Of a stretch of 64,000 bases of DNA, positions 21,511 to 31,850 are shown in pieces (the first letter of the stretch is position 1; each line of letters opens with the position of its first letter). Under the pieces are notes generated by a model, which had not been told where the DNA came from, ran no database searches, and worked only from the letters and a program-made list of their open reading frames with translations. Both the position numbers and the translations under genes were made by a program. This DNA is from Siphonodentalium dalli (lineage: Eukaryota > Mollusca > Scaphopoda > Gadilida > Siphonodentaliidae), in contig CP136069.1 in assembly GCA_032622095.1 (NCBI GenBank), positions 63,780,819 to 63,844,818 on the forward strand, written 5' to 3'.

Positions 21511-24500
21511 GTAAGTATATATACATTCGTGCAGTAATTTCACTTGCACTTCCGAGTAGTGGTTCTGCTCTGGAACAAAGTTCGTCGACCACGAACATGC
21601 TGACATATTTGACCCGCCATATCAAATCCAGTCGTAAGTCGGGATTTTTTTACCCTGTGCCAATGCATTCTCTTATATATGCGAGGCGACCTAACAATTT
21701 TTTACAATTTTAATAAATTTTTTTTGTATTCTTTAACAATTTTATAATTTCACCCATACAGAGCCCCAGACAAACATGAGCAGACGACACTCTTCGATAT
21801 GCTTCTATATATGTGTGGGGCTCCCTGCAGGGTAATGGATGTTTTTTTTATTTTATGTCCTAAAAATTGTAAGAAACATTTATTTAAAAAAAATGACAAA
21901 ACAATTGTTAGGCCAATGCATTCTCTTATATATGCGAGGCGACCTGTGGTCGACTCGCATATATAAGAGAATGCATTGGCACAGGGTAAAACAAATCCCG
22001 ACTTACGACTGGATTTGATATGGCGGGTCACATATTTGGAATTTAAAGATACGGATGGTTTTCGCGGTGGGTATCGCTGTTAAAATAGTCACATTAACAT
22101 AAAGAATGTTAAAATGTAGACATATTTTGTTCTTATACCAATCATATATATCGCATAAATAGCATGTCATTGCCAATACCGTACGTAGTGTTAGTAAACA
22201 AAGCCATGTTATGTTACTGTATAGTGCATAAAGAGTGGGCGATAAGAAAAACACCGAACACCGGGGAGATCCCATCATGTGGACTTTGGTTAAAAATGTA
22301 CCATGTTGTGTACAACATACCGTTATGGTGCTCGCTAATCCTCACCACTCAATATTTTGGTGTGTAATGGATCACAGTGAATCAATCTTCACAAAGTAAA
22401 TCACCACGGTGTTGGATGTTTTGCTTATCACACAGTCTGTATGTGCTGTATATGAACAATCAGTCGGCTCACAATTATGGATAATATAGTATTCACTATA
22501 ATTATACTATAGCGGGCTAGCATCATTAAATTCACCCTCTGGGGACCTCATTCTGCAAATGACAGACACCCTATTTCAAGGCTTGACGAGGAAGGCAGCT
22601 ATAAACATGTATGAGTGCTGTTCTAAAACGGTCACACGCATACGGACCAAGTTGTTGCGTCGACTTTCTTCATATTTTTACTAGAAATAATTCTACAATG
22701 ACGATATTTCCTTTGTTGAAACCTCTGGATATGCAAATATAATACAAAATGTATTATATGTATAATACAATGTATAAAGGTACATTTATATGTTTAAACA
22801 TTATGAATTAAGGATAGTTTCGATCGCTATTATTACAGCGAGGAACTAAAGGGAGTAGTCGTCGCCCGACAATTTGGTCGGGACTTTATCATGATGATGG
22901 GGGACCCGGGGGGGGGGGGGGGGCTCAGTATGATAAGAGTAATTGGGAACAGGTCTCGTTTAACGTATAAGGTCCACTAAGATAAGGAAGTTACATATGT
23001 TTCGCAAAACTACTGGTCGTAGAATGTTCATCAATTGAGACAGTTTTATGGTCGTATAAGATAGTACTTTACAGCCGTCAGTTAAATCAGTCTTATTGCA
23101 GAGTAATGTTTTAACAATTGGAAATTTCGTGCCTGACACAAAGCAAAATGTCACATCACAAATATGTTCAAATTGTTCCGATTGCTCTAATTATTATTCT
23201 CTGTACAATTTGTTGTTTTTTATGCCTAAAGTCGCATATTGTCTTGCCGTTTGTCATGTTTGAACCGAAATGGCCTTCAGTTGGTAAAATTCCTACCTTA
23301 TGGGATGCCATGTTGGAAATTCCCCACAGTTGGAAATCTTGAGGTACCAGCATAAAGAGGGGGGGGGGGGGGGCAAATGAAAATTTTGAATTTCTTGAAC
23401 ACATGAATTCGAGTTTATGGTTCGATCAAGGGGATGCAGTTGGAAATTCCAAGTTGGACACCCCATCCCACAACCGCCCCTACACATACCAATGGACACC
23501 GCCTAGCGACGTCCCTGTTGCGGAGTAGTGTAGCATCCGTTGCCACATGATTCATTCCGTTACAAATCCGACTGAGTTTGAGAAAATCCTATATACATGT
23601 ATTTACTATTCCAGAAAATATCAGACGATCCAGAGTTCAAGGACGATGTTGTCTTTGTAAAAGCTGACGTCGACGAATCAGCGGTAAGTATTAATTCTGA
23701 TCCAAACTATCATCAACTGCTGTCGTGTTACTTTTACTTTAAACATATTAGGCAAACTGTCAAATTCAGGGCAGTGAATTTCAGTCATCTGGCCATGACT
23801 GAAAATTTTAGGCATTTGGCCAAATGACTGATTTGACATATTGGCTGTAACATATTTTAGAATATACAGAATGGAGCGAGGCACAATTTAACTCAACTAA
23901 GCTAGCCCCTCTCCCGAAACATGAATCTGCCATCATGGTTATTATATAACAGTAAGAATATGGCGATAAATTAGAAAACGAATGTGGGCTACATGTAGGC
24001 CTACATGGTGAAATAATGAGATTGCATTTTGTTGAATAAAATCTTCCAAGGATAAAGCTTGCCAAAACGAAAAGTTACAGCGTGAATAACTATATATTAC
24101 ACACAAGCCGATGAGCCCGACGTTGTCCGGGCTATTCAAAAACCAAATTTCAAGTCGATAGCTCCACCCGTTTCCGAGATCTGGTCTGCGCATGCGCGAA
24201 GCTGGCGTCGCACGTGCTCGGCGACCCGATAAAATTCGTATCCGGGGCAAGATACATTCACATAGCAAATTTCAAGTCGATAGCTCCACCGGTTTCCGAG
24301 ATATGGTCTGCGCATGCACGAAGATGGCGTCGCACGGGCTCGGCGACCCGATAAAATTCGTATCCGGGGCAAGATACATTCACATAGCAAATTTCAAGTC
24401 GATAGCTCCACCCGTTTCCGAGATCTAGTCTGCGCATGTGCGAAGCGGGCGCCGCACGGGCTCGCCAATACGACAACGACGACCGCCTGGTCAAACTACA

Positions 24501-25916
24501 CACACGTACCAAGTTTCGTCCCGATTGGTCGAGAATCGTAGATTTGTATAAATGACAGACAAACAGACAAACAGACAGACAGACAGACAGAGGTCTTCAA
24601 AATATATATGAGATGTATGTGGGGGGGGGGGGGGGGCATTTTAAGAAATTCACTTTAGGTTATGCTGTTGGTGGCATTGAAGGGGTCACTCTCATCACAA
24701 AGTTGGAAGCTCGGTAGACAGGATTCACAGAAAGTGATGATGAATGGTACACATAACCTTTATCAAAAGCGGGGACATGTATACATACATAATTGGAATT
24801 TGCGGCTAAATTGACGTCTGTTCCGGGATCAGTGTGGATCTATGCCTTATAATTGACAAATCTATTCCAGTGCATGAGTTCCAGATAGCAGCTAAATGGA
24901 TGAAGCGACGGTTTAGAGATTAAAATAGTGATTTAGATTCCCGGGGTAGACATGATTCCAAGAAAGCGGTGGCGAATGATACACAATCTTTATCAACAGT
25001 GGGGACAGATGCATATAATTGGAATTTGACGTTAAACTGACGTCTGCTCCATGCATGATCAGTGTGGACTGTCCATTATAAAAGAATAATCTCTTTCACA
25101 AGTATATATATGTGCAATGCTGAACTCCTGCATCAACTATCTAGCTCATCCACTGCATGAGTTCCAAATAGCAGCTAACCGGACCGTTTAGATATAACAT
25201 TAGAGTGACGTAGATTCTTGGCCCTGGAGTAGGCAGGATTCGCAGAAAGCTGTGATGAATGAACCACAACCTTTATCAAAATTGGGGAAAGGTGCACATA
25301 ATTGGAATTTGCGGTTAAATTGACGTCTGCTCCAGGATCAGTTTGGACTATATGCACGAAATGGACTAAGAGCATCGTAGATGTAGTGCTATATCCATGT
25401 ATATAGTGAAATATGTTATTTTCGTTTCAGGATCTGGCTGAAGAATTCGATATCCAAGTTATGCCAACGTTCTTCTTCTTCAAGAATGGAGAGAAGGTAC
25501 GATTATCTTCTAATTATGCCCCCGACCCCAGGCCTGAAAATATGGTGCCGGACATTTGCAGAACGAGGTCCCCAGAGGGTGAATGTAGTGACGCTACCCC
25601 GCACAGCTACAGCTACCCCGCACAGCGAAAGAACTCACATATCACATAATGCTACTTGGTTTGTCCCGGCTCTGTTTAAAACACAGACTCTACAGCTATG
25701 CAGAAATGAGTCTGTGGTAATTGTGGGAAACACAGACTCCACAGCTATGCAGAAGTGAGTCTGTGGTAATTGTGGGGGGTATATATTACCACCAGTAAGA
25801 GTCAGCTCTGTGTAGCTAAACTTGTTAATAAATCTATCTTTTTTTGTTTCCAGATCGACCAAGTATCTGGTTCCAACAAAGCAACGCTGGTGGAACTGAT
25901 CAGGAAACACAAGTGA
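21406..25916 (+). CDS. Thioredoxin, cytosolic type (exons 2-5)
   Basis: Small dithiol oxidoreductase that reduces protein disulfides and is recycled by NADPH thioredoxin reductase. Four phase-0 exons (21,406-21,510; 23,615-23,683; 25,431-25,496; 25,854-25,916) give 100 residues; with probable exon 1 at 5472 the protein is 107. The active site [11 protein letters not shown] puts the cysteines at residues 31 and 34, the buried Asp at 25 and the cis-proline of MPTF at 77. No other cysteine is present, so the extra regulatory cysteines of vertebrate Trx1 are lacking. There is no signal or transit peptide, which argues against the mitochondrial form. Introns are 2,104, 1,747 and 357 bases, all GT/AG. 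Exon borders agree with my recollection of vertebrate TXN. Intron 1 carries the LINE and many MITEs. Confidence 0.95.
21607..22031. mobile_element. 425 bp foldback carrying the ATTCTCTTATATATGCGAG core
   Basis: Outer arms read GACCCGCCATATCAAATCC..GTCGTAAGTCGGGA at the left and the complement at the right (to 22,031). Inside each arm comes TACCCTGTGCCAATGC and the palindromic core; the right side has a full core hairpin with GTGGTCGAC at its centre (21,913-21,981). A second, interior inverted pair (about 21,710-21,760 and 21,840-21,890, A/T-rich) closes the loop. The outer termini differ from all other carriers of this core in the window. It sits in thioredoxin intron 2. Confidence 0.8.
22045..22230 (+). 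repeat. Dispersed repeat shared with 38,132-38,330
   Basis: AAAGATACGG, TGTTAAAATA, GTAGACATA.TTTGTTCTTATACCAATCA and CATAAA.AG.ATGT occur in the same order at both places. No coding capacity. Confidence 0.6.
22503..22590. repeat. Right-end fragment of the AAGCCTTGAAATAG family
   Basis: GCGGGCTAGCATCATTAAAT, TTCACCCTCTGGGGACCTCA and GACAGACACCCTATTTCAAG give the right terminal half of the family; the left half is absent. It lies in thioredoxin intron 2. Confidence 0.75.
22595..23600. other. Intron-2 sequence with two poly-G tracts
   Basis: G runs of 16 (22,908-22,923) and 15 (23,359-23,373) bases. Between them and after, the word GTTGGAAAT recurs (23,313, 23,332, 23,440), a motif also reiterated at 28,130-28,370. 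No exon is visible. Confidence 0.45.
23615..23683 (+). CDS. Thioredoxin exon 3
   Basis: 23 codons, [20 protein letters not shown] then ESA, between acceptor TATTCCAG and donor GTAAGT. It encodes helix 2 and the third strand of the fold (VVFVKADVD). Confidence 0.93.
24145..24612 (-). repeat. 122 bp tandem repeat with a Helitron-like border
   Basis: AAATTTCAAGTCGATAGCTC recurs at 24,145, 24,267 and 24,389, a 122-base period with high identity (TTTCCGAGAT, GCGCATG, GGCGACCCGATAAAATTCGT). It is followed by CAAGTTTCGTCCCGATTGGT, a (CAGA)n tract (24,561-24,592) and TCTTCAAAATATATATGA. Read on the - strand, TCATATATATTTTGAAGACC followed by CTGTCTGTTTGTCTG and GGACGAAACTTGG resembles the 5' end of small Helitron-like elements. 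No matching CTRR end was found, so the class is tentative. The overlapping ORFs are repeat by-products. Confidence 0.65.
24621..24636 (+). repeat. Poly-G tract, 16 bases
   Basis: Sixteen consecutive G, the third such tract in thioredoxin introns 2 and 3. Confidence 0.9.
24719..25350 (+). repeat. Three diverged units, about 230-285 bp
   Basis: ATTCACAGAAAGTGATGATG (24,722) has counterparts at 24,954 and 25,239, each followed by CACAA.CTTTATCAA, a GGGGACA or GGGGAAA word, CATAATTGGAATTTG, a TTAAA.TGACGTCTG word and GATCAGT.TGGA. The units lie in tandem in thioredoxin intron 3 and contain no ORF. Confidence 0.75.
25431..25496 (+). CDS. Thioredoxin exon 4 (cis-proline loop)
   Basis: 22 codons, [20 protein letters not shown] then EK. 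The acceptor is GTTTCAG and the donor GTACGA. The cis-Pro motif MPTF and strand [10 protein letters not shown] are intact; the position before MPT that is cysteine in vertebrate Trx1 is valine here. Confidence 0.95.
25531..25800 (+). repeat. hAT-like MITE left end, then a 51 bp tandem pair
   Basis: GGCCTGAAAATATGGTGCCG and GAGGTCCCCAGAGGGTGAAT (25,531-25,610) are a left end of the AAGCCTTGAAATAG family. Then ACACAGACTCYACAGCTATG followed by CAGAARTGAGTCTGTGG occurs twice, about 51 bases apart (25,680 and 25,731). Both lie in the 357-base intron 4, which is therefore almost entirely repeat. Confidence 0.7.
25854..25916 (+). CDS. Thioredoxin exon 5 (C-terminus)
   Basis: 20 codons and [23 protein letters not shown]. 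The acceptor is TGTTTCCAG. It encodes the last strand and the C-terminal helix; the SG.N...L pattern is typical. Confidence 0.95.
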   Translation: MDQVSGSNKATLVELIRKHK

Positions 25917-26167
25917 CGTCATCTGTGACGACATACCATTGATGCAAGAACAATCCGTGATTCGTGTTGCCATGATAATGGCTCACTGTCGTGATCTACA
26001 TGTGATAATAGATTGACGCTATCTCCTGCATTACGCCCGACAATCAGCGGGTCTATACATATGATTGTGTTATCGATCGGAGGATTCCCTGGGCTCACGG
26101 AGGATTCCCAGGGCAGCCAGCGAGGGTTCAATGCTTCAAGTTCAAGTTCAACTCATGCTACCATATA

Positions 26168-26440
26168 TCGGTTCTAAATTCCAACGAGTTATTTTCTGAG
26201 TTCGCACGATATCAACGTATACGAATATGTATTAAACGATGCCCAACCTTGACAATTTAATTGAAATTATCGAATGTTTTGTCAAGTGAACTTGTTTTCC
26301 CGTTGACAATTGGAGTTCGCACGATATCCAGATGTATGAATATGGATAAAAAGATGCTCAACCTTGAAAATTTAATTGAAATTATTGAACGTTCTGTCAA
26401 GTGAACTGTTGACAGTTGACAGTTGACGTTTTTGAAGAAG
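26168..26440 (+). repeat. Tandem duplication of about 114 bp in the thioredoxin 3' region
   Basis: GAGTTCGCACGATATC recurs at 26,198 and 26,312, each followed by a GTAT.GAATATG word, GATGC, CAACCTTGA and AATTTAATTGAAATTAT, then GAA.GTT.TGTCAAGTGAAC. The copies have diverged by roughly a tenth. ATTAAA at 26,231 falls in the first copy. Confidence 0.8.
26231..26236 (+). terminator. Possible thioredoxin poly(A) signal
   Basis: ATTAAA, the commonest variant signal, 315 bases after the stop. No AATAAA was seen nearer. Without transcripts this is only a candidate. Confidence 0.3.
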
Positions 26441-26979
26441 AAACCCACACAATGTATACCATCCATATGTACCTACCTGACAACGTAAACATTTACCAAG
26501 CGGTTCCCCCTTGGGCAAAGGACAGTCAGTTGATAATTACCCGACCATTGTCAACGTAACTTGTTCGTTCTACCAACTCTAATATTTTTACTGATGAAAC
26601 AAACATTCACACAAAACAAAATGCTCTAACCTGGGAATCTTCCATGAGCGCGGGTTATCCTACGATCGATTATATTGTGTGTATCTATCAATGTTATATT
26701 TTTGACTTCGTTAGGGTCTTGGTCACGCACACATACACTGCCATTCATTTATAAGTTATACGGATATCCGTTTAGCATTATCCAGATTAGGTTTGAATTG
26801 AGGGCATCACAGGGCGACACATCACTGTCGATACGCGTCGGCGATTTGTCATAAGCATTTTGTTTTGACACACGTTCTCGCTCTTTTCAACTTGAGTATA
26901 CTTTTACTCGATTAGCATATTGTTGTATCAGCGTTTTTCATTGACTCATCATTGCTGAAACATTATCATCTGATCGGAT

Positions 26980-27122
26980 ATATAAATATCGTATTGATAC
27001 ATTGACGGGTGGTTTCAATTGTTATATAGTGTGTCGCCTATAGTGTAGCTCCTAAACGAACGTACGTATAATTATTATCTTACTCGGATTACGGCCATTT
27101 GATCCATCTTAATATGGACAAG
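26980..27122 (+). promoter_or_regulatory. Possible promoter with a very short first exon
   Basis: TATAAATA (about 26,982) is followed some 130 bases later by ATG-GAC-AA and the perfect donor GTAAGTAT (27,122). This is how a minute first coding exon could look, but no downstream exon of the same gene could be found before 36 kb. It may be chance. Confidence 0.2.
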
Positions 27123-27253
27123 TAAGTATGCATTTTCGCAGTACATGATTGTGTCATACGAATGATGTTTAATTCAAGTAGTTTCACTTTCCTTTTGCGA
27201 AGTAAGCTGAACATTGGCTCGGGAAATTTGATGTCGAATCGTACCGTGGACAG

Positions 27254-27680
27254 GCCTCAAAATATGGTGCTGCTCATTTGCAGACTGAGGTCCCCAGAGG
27301 GTGAAGTAAGTGAGGCTACCTACTATATAGTAGCATCACTAAATTCACACTCTATGAACATCATTCTACTTAGGATACATCTTCTCTAGAAAGTATCTTT
27401 GTTGTCAAATTAACAATTTGTTTTATATGTTTCTTTTTCTTTGTTACTTTCTCTATATTTTCTCTATATCCACAAATTGGCAGACGACACGATGCACAAT
27501 CGAGGTGTCCAGTGGGCGCACATCACCATCTTTACCATCTGGGAACTTAAATCTGAGTTTATAGGTCTCCCATAGAAAATGAGGCCATGTAGATGGTGAA
27601 TTTGGTGACTCTAGCCCGCTGTGTTGTGGCATAGCGTCACTAAATTCACCCTCTAGGGGCCTCATTCTACAAATGATCGT
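27254..27680. mobile_element. hAT-like MITE with internal segment (AAGCCTTGAAATAG family)
   Basis: Left terminal half CAAAATATGGTGCTG.TCATTTGCAG..TGAGG, right terminal half ATAGCGTCACTAAATTCACC and GGGGCCTCATTCTACAAATG. Between them: GGCAGACGACACGATGCA, AATCGAGGTG and TGGGAACTTAAATCTG. The same interior occurs at 52,620-52,730 and 53,833-53,930. Confidence 0.7.
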
Positions 27681-27689
27681 GGATCTTTA

Positions 27690-28580
27690 TGATGAATCAG
27701 TGGTGACTTATATGTACCCGTATTTTCGTATTGACTATTGTTGTATTGATTCGTGTATGCATTCCAGGGTTGCTTAATTGATAACCCCGGCATCGTGCGA
27801 TGTAATAACGATTGTGTACATGTATATATATCCATGTCATCTTAATCATTATAGAATTCGATTTAAGTTGATGCATCATGATTAATTGTTACCACGCAAG
27901 TATGTTGGCTGACATTTAGTGTCGATGTACACGTACTCCGGGGTCTATGCTGTCCACGTGGCTCGAGTACCAGACACGTAATATCAATTTGTGGTGGGGA
28001 CATATCCATGGATGTGGCTACATGGTCAACGTTGGGGTGTCCACCTTCACGTTTTAACCACACTCCCTCCTTTCAAGCAGACCATGCAAGCTCCAAATTT
28101 CGCGAAATTCCATTTGCACCCGGCCCCTTATGTTGTTGGAATTTTTCAATTTTCCCTAATATTTTTCCAACCTGACACCCCGAAGGATGGTCATATCAGC
28201 CCAATTGTTTTTTACCAGGCTAGGAAAATATGCAACTGTTTGCTTAAAAAATTTCCCATTAATTACTGGTTGGAAAATCAAACCACGTGTATATGAGAAC
28301 AATTTCAACCTAATTGTGGTGTGGAATTTCCAACCAATGTCGTGTCAGCTATAGGTATGGAATTTTCAACTGATGTGTGGGTGAGACACCACACCTTGTC
28401 GCTACACCACTGTCTATAAAGGGCACAAACGGTGGCCAAAATAATGTACATCTATCCATAATGAATCCGTTCGACAAGCTGTGCCGGTGATCTATTGTTG
28501 TAAAAAAGCCACTGAAATGACAAACGTCAGTTAAAAAATATATGATATTTTTTAATGGCAATAGTATCAATACACCGAGG
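27690..28580. other. Unassigned sequence with reiterated GTTGGAAATT-like words
   Basis: Between 28,130 and 28,370 the words TTGGAATTTTTCAA, TTTTCCAACC, GGTTGGAAAAT, GGAATTTCCAACC and GGAATTTTCAAC recur in both orientations. An ORF of 101 codons (27,991-28,296) covers part of this and is not convincing. Confidence 0.4.
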
Positions 28581-28950
28581 AATTAAAGATACACAATCCG
28601 ATTCCATGATCCCCGTAGCATCAGATTAAAAAAACAACATTTCTTCAAAAGACGCTTAAGTTATCAGAATCGATTAATTACCAAATATTAATACCAACCA
28701 CTGTCAACTCTAGTATATAATTTTCCAAAACGTGTTATATATTAACATTTTGTTCAACGCAAGTTGGTATCGAGAGTATGTCGGTCGGCTCGTCGAATAT
28801 TTGCTTGGCTGCCAAATATTACAGGTGGTAAACAATAACAGATTTCAAAAATCGATATCTGATAACTCTGAACTTTGATGGGTTTGTTCCTCGACTCGAA
28901 CCAAATGTGTGTTACCCCGAAGCCAAAGAAGTAGTACTTTAGGAGCGTTA
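28580..28950 (+). repeat. Dispersed repeat, CAATCCGATTC family
   Basis: AATCCGATTCCATGRTCCC, CAGAATCGATTAATT, AACATTTTGTTCAACG, TCGTCGAATATTTGC and GAACTTTGATGGG.TTGTTCC. The second half recurs reversed at 34,985-35,220, the first half forward at 62,212-62,380. No coding capacity. Confidence 0.7.
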
Positions 28951-29109
28951 ATTATAATTATGTAGCTTTAAGCTATATAACACCATATACGTAATGTACC
29001 AATGTATACAGTTATACATCGGAATATCTGCTCAAATGACTCGGTCGTCCGTTTGCGTCGCTTGCCGGCTTCTTGTCTACATATATGGCAGGTACCGACA
29101 GGCTGCACG

Positions 29110-29428
29110 AAATAGTTGCCATCATGTTGGCACTGCATGGTTTCCTGTACCGGCCGGAACTGACTGACTGCTGGTTAAATGGTAACGCGCTCAAGATCAT
29201 ATATTATATACCCATGTTTGTAATTATAGAATATAAAATATATTGATTCGCGAATGACCAACTCAGAATTCCGTTAAAATAACATTTCTGACATTGATTT
29301 TCTTGTTAGCCTATATATACCGGCCGGTGACGTATACCGATGTCTGCAAGCCGTGCAGTTAACCAGCAGTCAGTCAGTTCCGGCCGGTACAGGAAACCAT
29401 GCAGTGCCAACATGATGGCAAATAACAA
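29110..29428. repeat. Inverted repeat with about 65 bp near-perfect arms
   Basis: Left arm (29,116-29,181) GCCATCATGTTGGCACTGCA, TGGTTTCCTGTACCGGCCGG and AACTGACTGACTGCTGGTTAA; its complement lies at 29,358-29,421. The loop of about 180 bases contains ACCGGCCGGTGA, another palindrome. The arms are GC-richer than their surroundings. No target duplication was identified. Confidence 0.75.
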
Positions 29429-29429
29429 C

Positions 29430-30650
29430 CAGCACCTAATTGACGAACCGGTGGCCGACTCGGCCATCTCCGACCACAACCCTCCGTGGGCTGCAGAATG
29501 AAAAATGTCTATAAAAGTTGAAATATAAGACTTACAAATTATCTTTTTCATTTCTTCTATTTGTAATTGACATAGCTTGTCACAAACCAAAAATCAACAT
29601 TATTGACATAATGATGTAAAGGACAATAAACGAAATTGAAATTCCCAACTACACCTTTTACCGGACTCGGCCTCCGGGTCGCGCAGTTCCGACTTTTAAA
29701 TCCGTCCCAAAAATTCACATTTCTATAAATAAAACCCCCAGCGCCCAGACGAAACGAGAATTTGTACATTAGTATACACGCAGCGCGCGTAATAACTGTC
29801 ACCTTGTTAAATTCTATAAAATTAATCAATATAAACTGTTCAAGACTGTTGAGTGATATAATGTCCGAATATGTCATATAACGTTGTATTGTGGTGATTT
29901 ACACGTTAATAACACGAGGTTCTTGCCTATAAACGGCGACGGTCTGAAGATTGCATTAGTGACGTATAGTATAAATTGTGAGAAACGGAACTGTCCATAT
30001 CCATTTGAAAATTGGCTAGATCAAGCCAGCCTAATGAATTTTAAGTGCAAAAGCACTCCGATTTAAATACGAAAATATACATGATGGCAGTGGCCAGACC
30101 AGCGTATCAAGGGGACTGAACTCTGTCTTGCAGCTTGATATAAAGTCTGTTGATCGGTATCATGCTTATTTATCTATCTATCCTATTTCTCCTACCAAAT
30201 TTAGAGGTTCAAACACAGAGAAAAAAATTTCCCCAGGGGAACCAATATGTCTCCCTGGTTTGCCCCAGTATAGGAGACCAAAACGAAGAGCCAAAGATTA
30301 CGTGTTTTGTATGATGAACCAAATGAAGACCAAACATACACCACGAAGAACAAAATAAAGAAACAAATTAATATAAATACACAACAGACATTCCGGTTCC
30401 ACGTGGAACCAGACTAGTTTCTAAATTATGAGCTGCTTTTGTTCTCTTAACCGGGTAGAACATAATAGAATCACTTTATTTGCCAACCATAGGCGCCTTC
30501 ACGTGCAATGAATTAGGGTGATGTGCACAGTATACCATATATATACAGTTATGAGTTATATGATTGTACCATTGGAAACAATAATAAAATGGGACATAGA
30601 CATCACAATTTCAGTTTAATACGGAACAAGGTACTGTATAATATGTAATA
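29430..30650 (+). other. Unassigned region with weak coding-like stretches
   Basis: Two + strand open stretches, 29,884-30,063 and 30,128-30,358, are separated by TGTCTTGCAG, which looks like an acceptor, and the second ends on an AATAAA-like sequence. Neither translation resembles a known family, so no gene is called. Confidence 0.25.
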
Positions 30651-30654
30651 TATT

Positions 30655-31437
30655 TTGGGACTTCTGTTTGTTTGTCTGTTAGCTATGGCCGGGAAAACGG
30701 CTGGACCGATTGAGCTCAAACTTCCAATCTAAGGTTTAAAAACATCACGGGCAGTGTTTACAGCCGTGTTGGAGAAGCTCCGAGCACCCCTTCTCCACTT
30801 CCAGTCACCAAAATGACCGTCCTTGGCACTGTGGTGTTAATCGCGTTGATAGTTAAAGAGCGTTCGTATCCGCAGTGTCGTTGATAAAGAGCGTATACAT
30901 GCGTGTAGTGTGATTCTTATGTCTGGGGCCAGACGTGAGTGTGTCTGTATCCAGACATGAGCGTGTTGTGTGATTCTTATGTCTGTCTTCGTACTTAGGG
31001 GTTCCAAGGAACGGGGGAGATTTTCATCGGGTAAGTTTTTCCGCCCGATGTGATCTTCACATTGAAACGGGTACCCACAAACGTACCTCTTTAGGGACGG
31101 GTACCATCACGGGACGGGTACCATCATTTCTCTTGATTAAAAAGGCAGAATTAACTCAAATTAAATTAAAAAATTAACGGATTTCGACGAAATTTGCTAC
31201 CATGGAAGAGTGTTTTCGACGGGTCAAATCGTGACCCCTACCTGACATTGACCTTCAAACTGGTCAATTCAAGGTCAAATCGGGTAAAACGGACGGATTT
31301 CGACGAAATTTTATACCTAGGGTTACTTTTGTCCGGGGAGTGTTTTGGACGGGTTAAATCGTTACCCCGACCTGACCTTGACGTTCAAAATGGTCAAATC
31401 AAGGTCAAAGCCCGCACGAAGTCGGGTCACCTGCTAG
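30655..31437 (+). mobile_element. Helitron-like non-autonomous element
   Basis: The 3' end shows GCCCGCACGAAGTCGGGT, a short stem with CCCG/CGGG, followed after seven bases by CTAG (31,434-31,437) and a T, the arrangement expected of Helitrons (hairpin, CTRR, insertion between A and T). Upstream, GACTTCTGTTTGTTTGTCTG and GGAAAACGGCTGGACCGATT resemble the usual 5' part. Inside are two diverged copies of GGATTTCGACGAAATTT (31,179 and 31,293) with CGACCTGACCTTGAC. The exact 5' end is uncertain. There is no Rep/helicase gene. Confidence 0.6.
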
Positions 31438-31509
31438 TCATATATATTTATAAGGAAACAATTTATAAAATAATAAGGGTTTGCAGTATGTGCATGACAA
31501 GGTAATGGT

Positions 31510-31850
31510 TTTTACTCAAACGTTGCTTGCTGGAGTGTCAGTCAGAATTAGGGACCTAGCAGAAAATAGCGATATCAGTAAATGAACTAGCCATTTCATT
31601 ACGGAGGTGTCCTCGAAGCTCATGAACCATATGCTCTTATTGCGATCATCTAATACCTTGATATTGGGGTATTTGTCTATTATTTTATTCAAAAGAGGCT
31701 TGCGCACATTCTCAAGCATTGGACATTTTATCATGAAGTGTTGTTCATCTCAAACTTCTAGTTTACATAATTCGCACAATATTTTATCTGCACAGTCTTT
31801 TATCTGCAAGAAAATGGAACCAAATAGTTCATTTGGATTATGAGTAGGTG
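31510..31850 (-). pseudogene. LINE C-terminal fragment with zinc-knuckle-like motif
   Basis: Read on the - strand, ILCELCKLEV, a stop, then DEQHFMIKCPMLENVRKPLL. The pattern C-x2-C ... E-x-H-F...K-C-P is the C-terminal zinc-knuckle-like region found after the reverse transcriptase in many LINEs. It continues IWFMSFEDTSVMKWLVHLL to a stop near 31,516. The in-frame stop and lack of any RT upstream mark it as a truncated remnant, unrelated to the 16.8 kb LINE. Confidence 0.6.

Noticed and set aside
24136-24541. Several overlapping ORFs of 75-84 codons on both strands
   Set aside because: They repeat themselves with the 122-base tandem unit and have no independent support.
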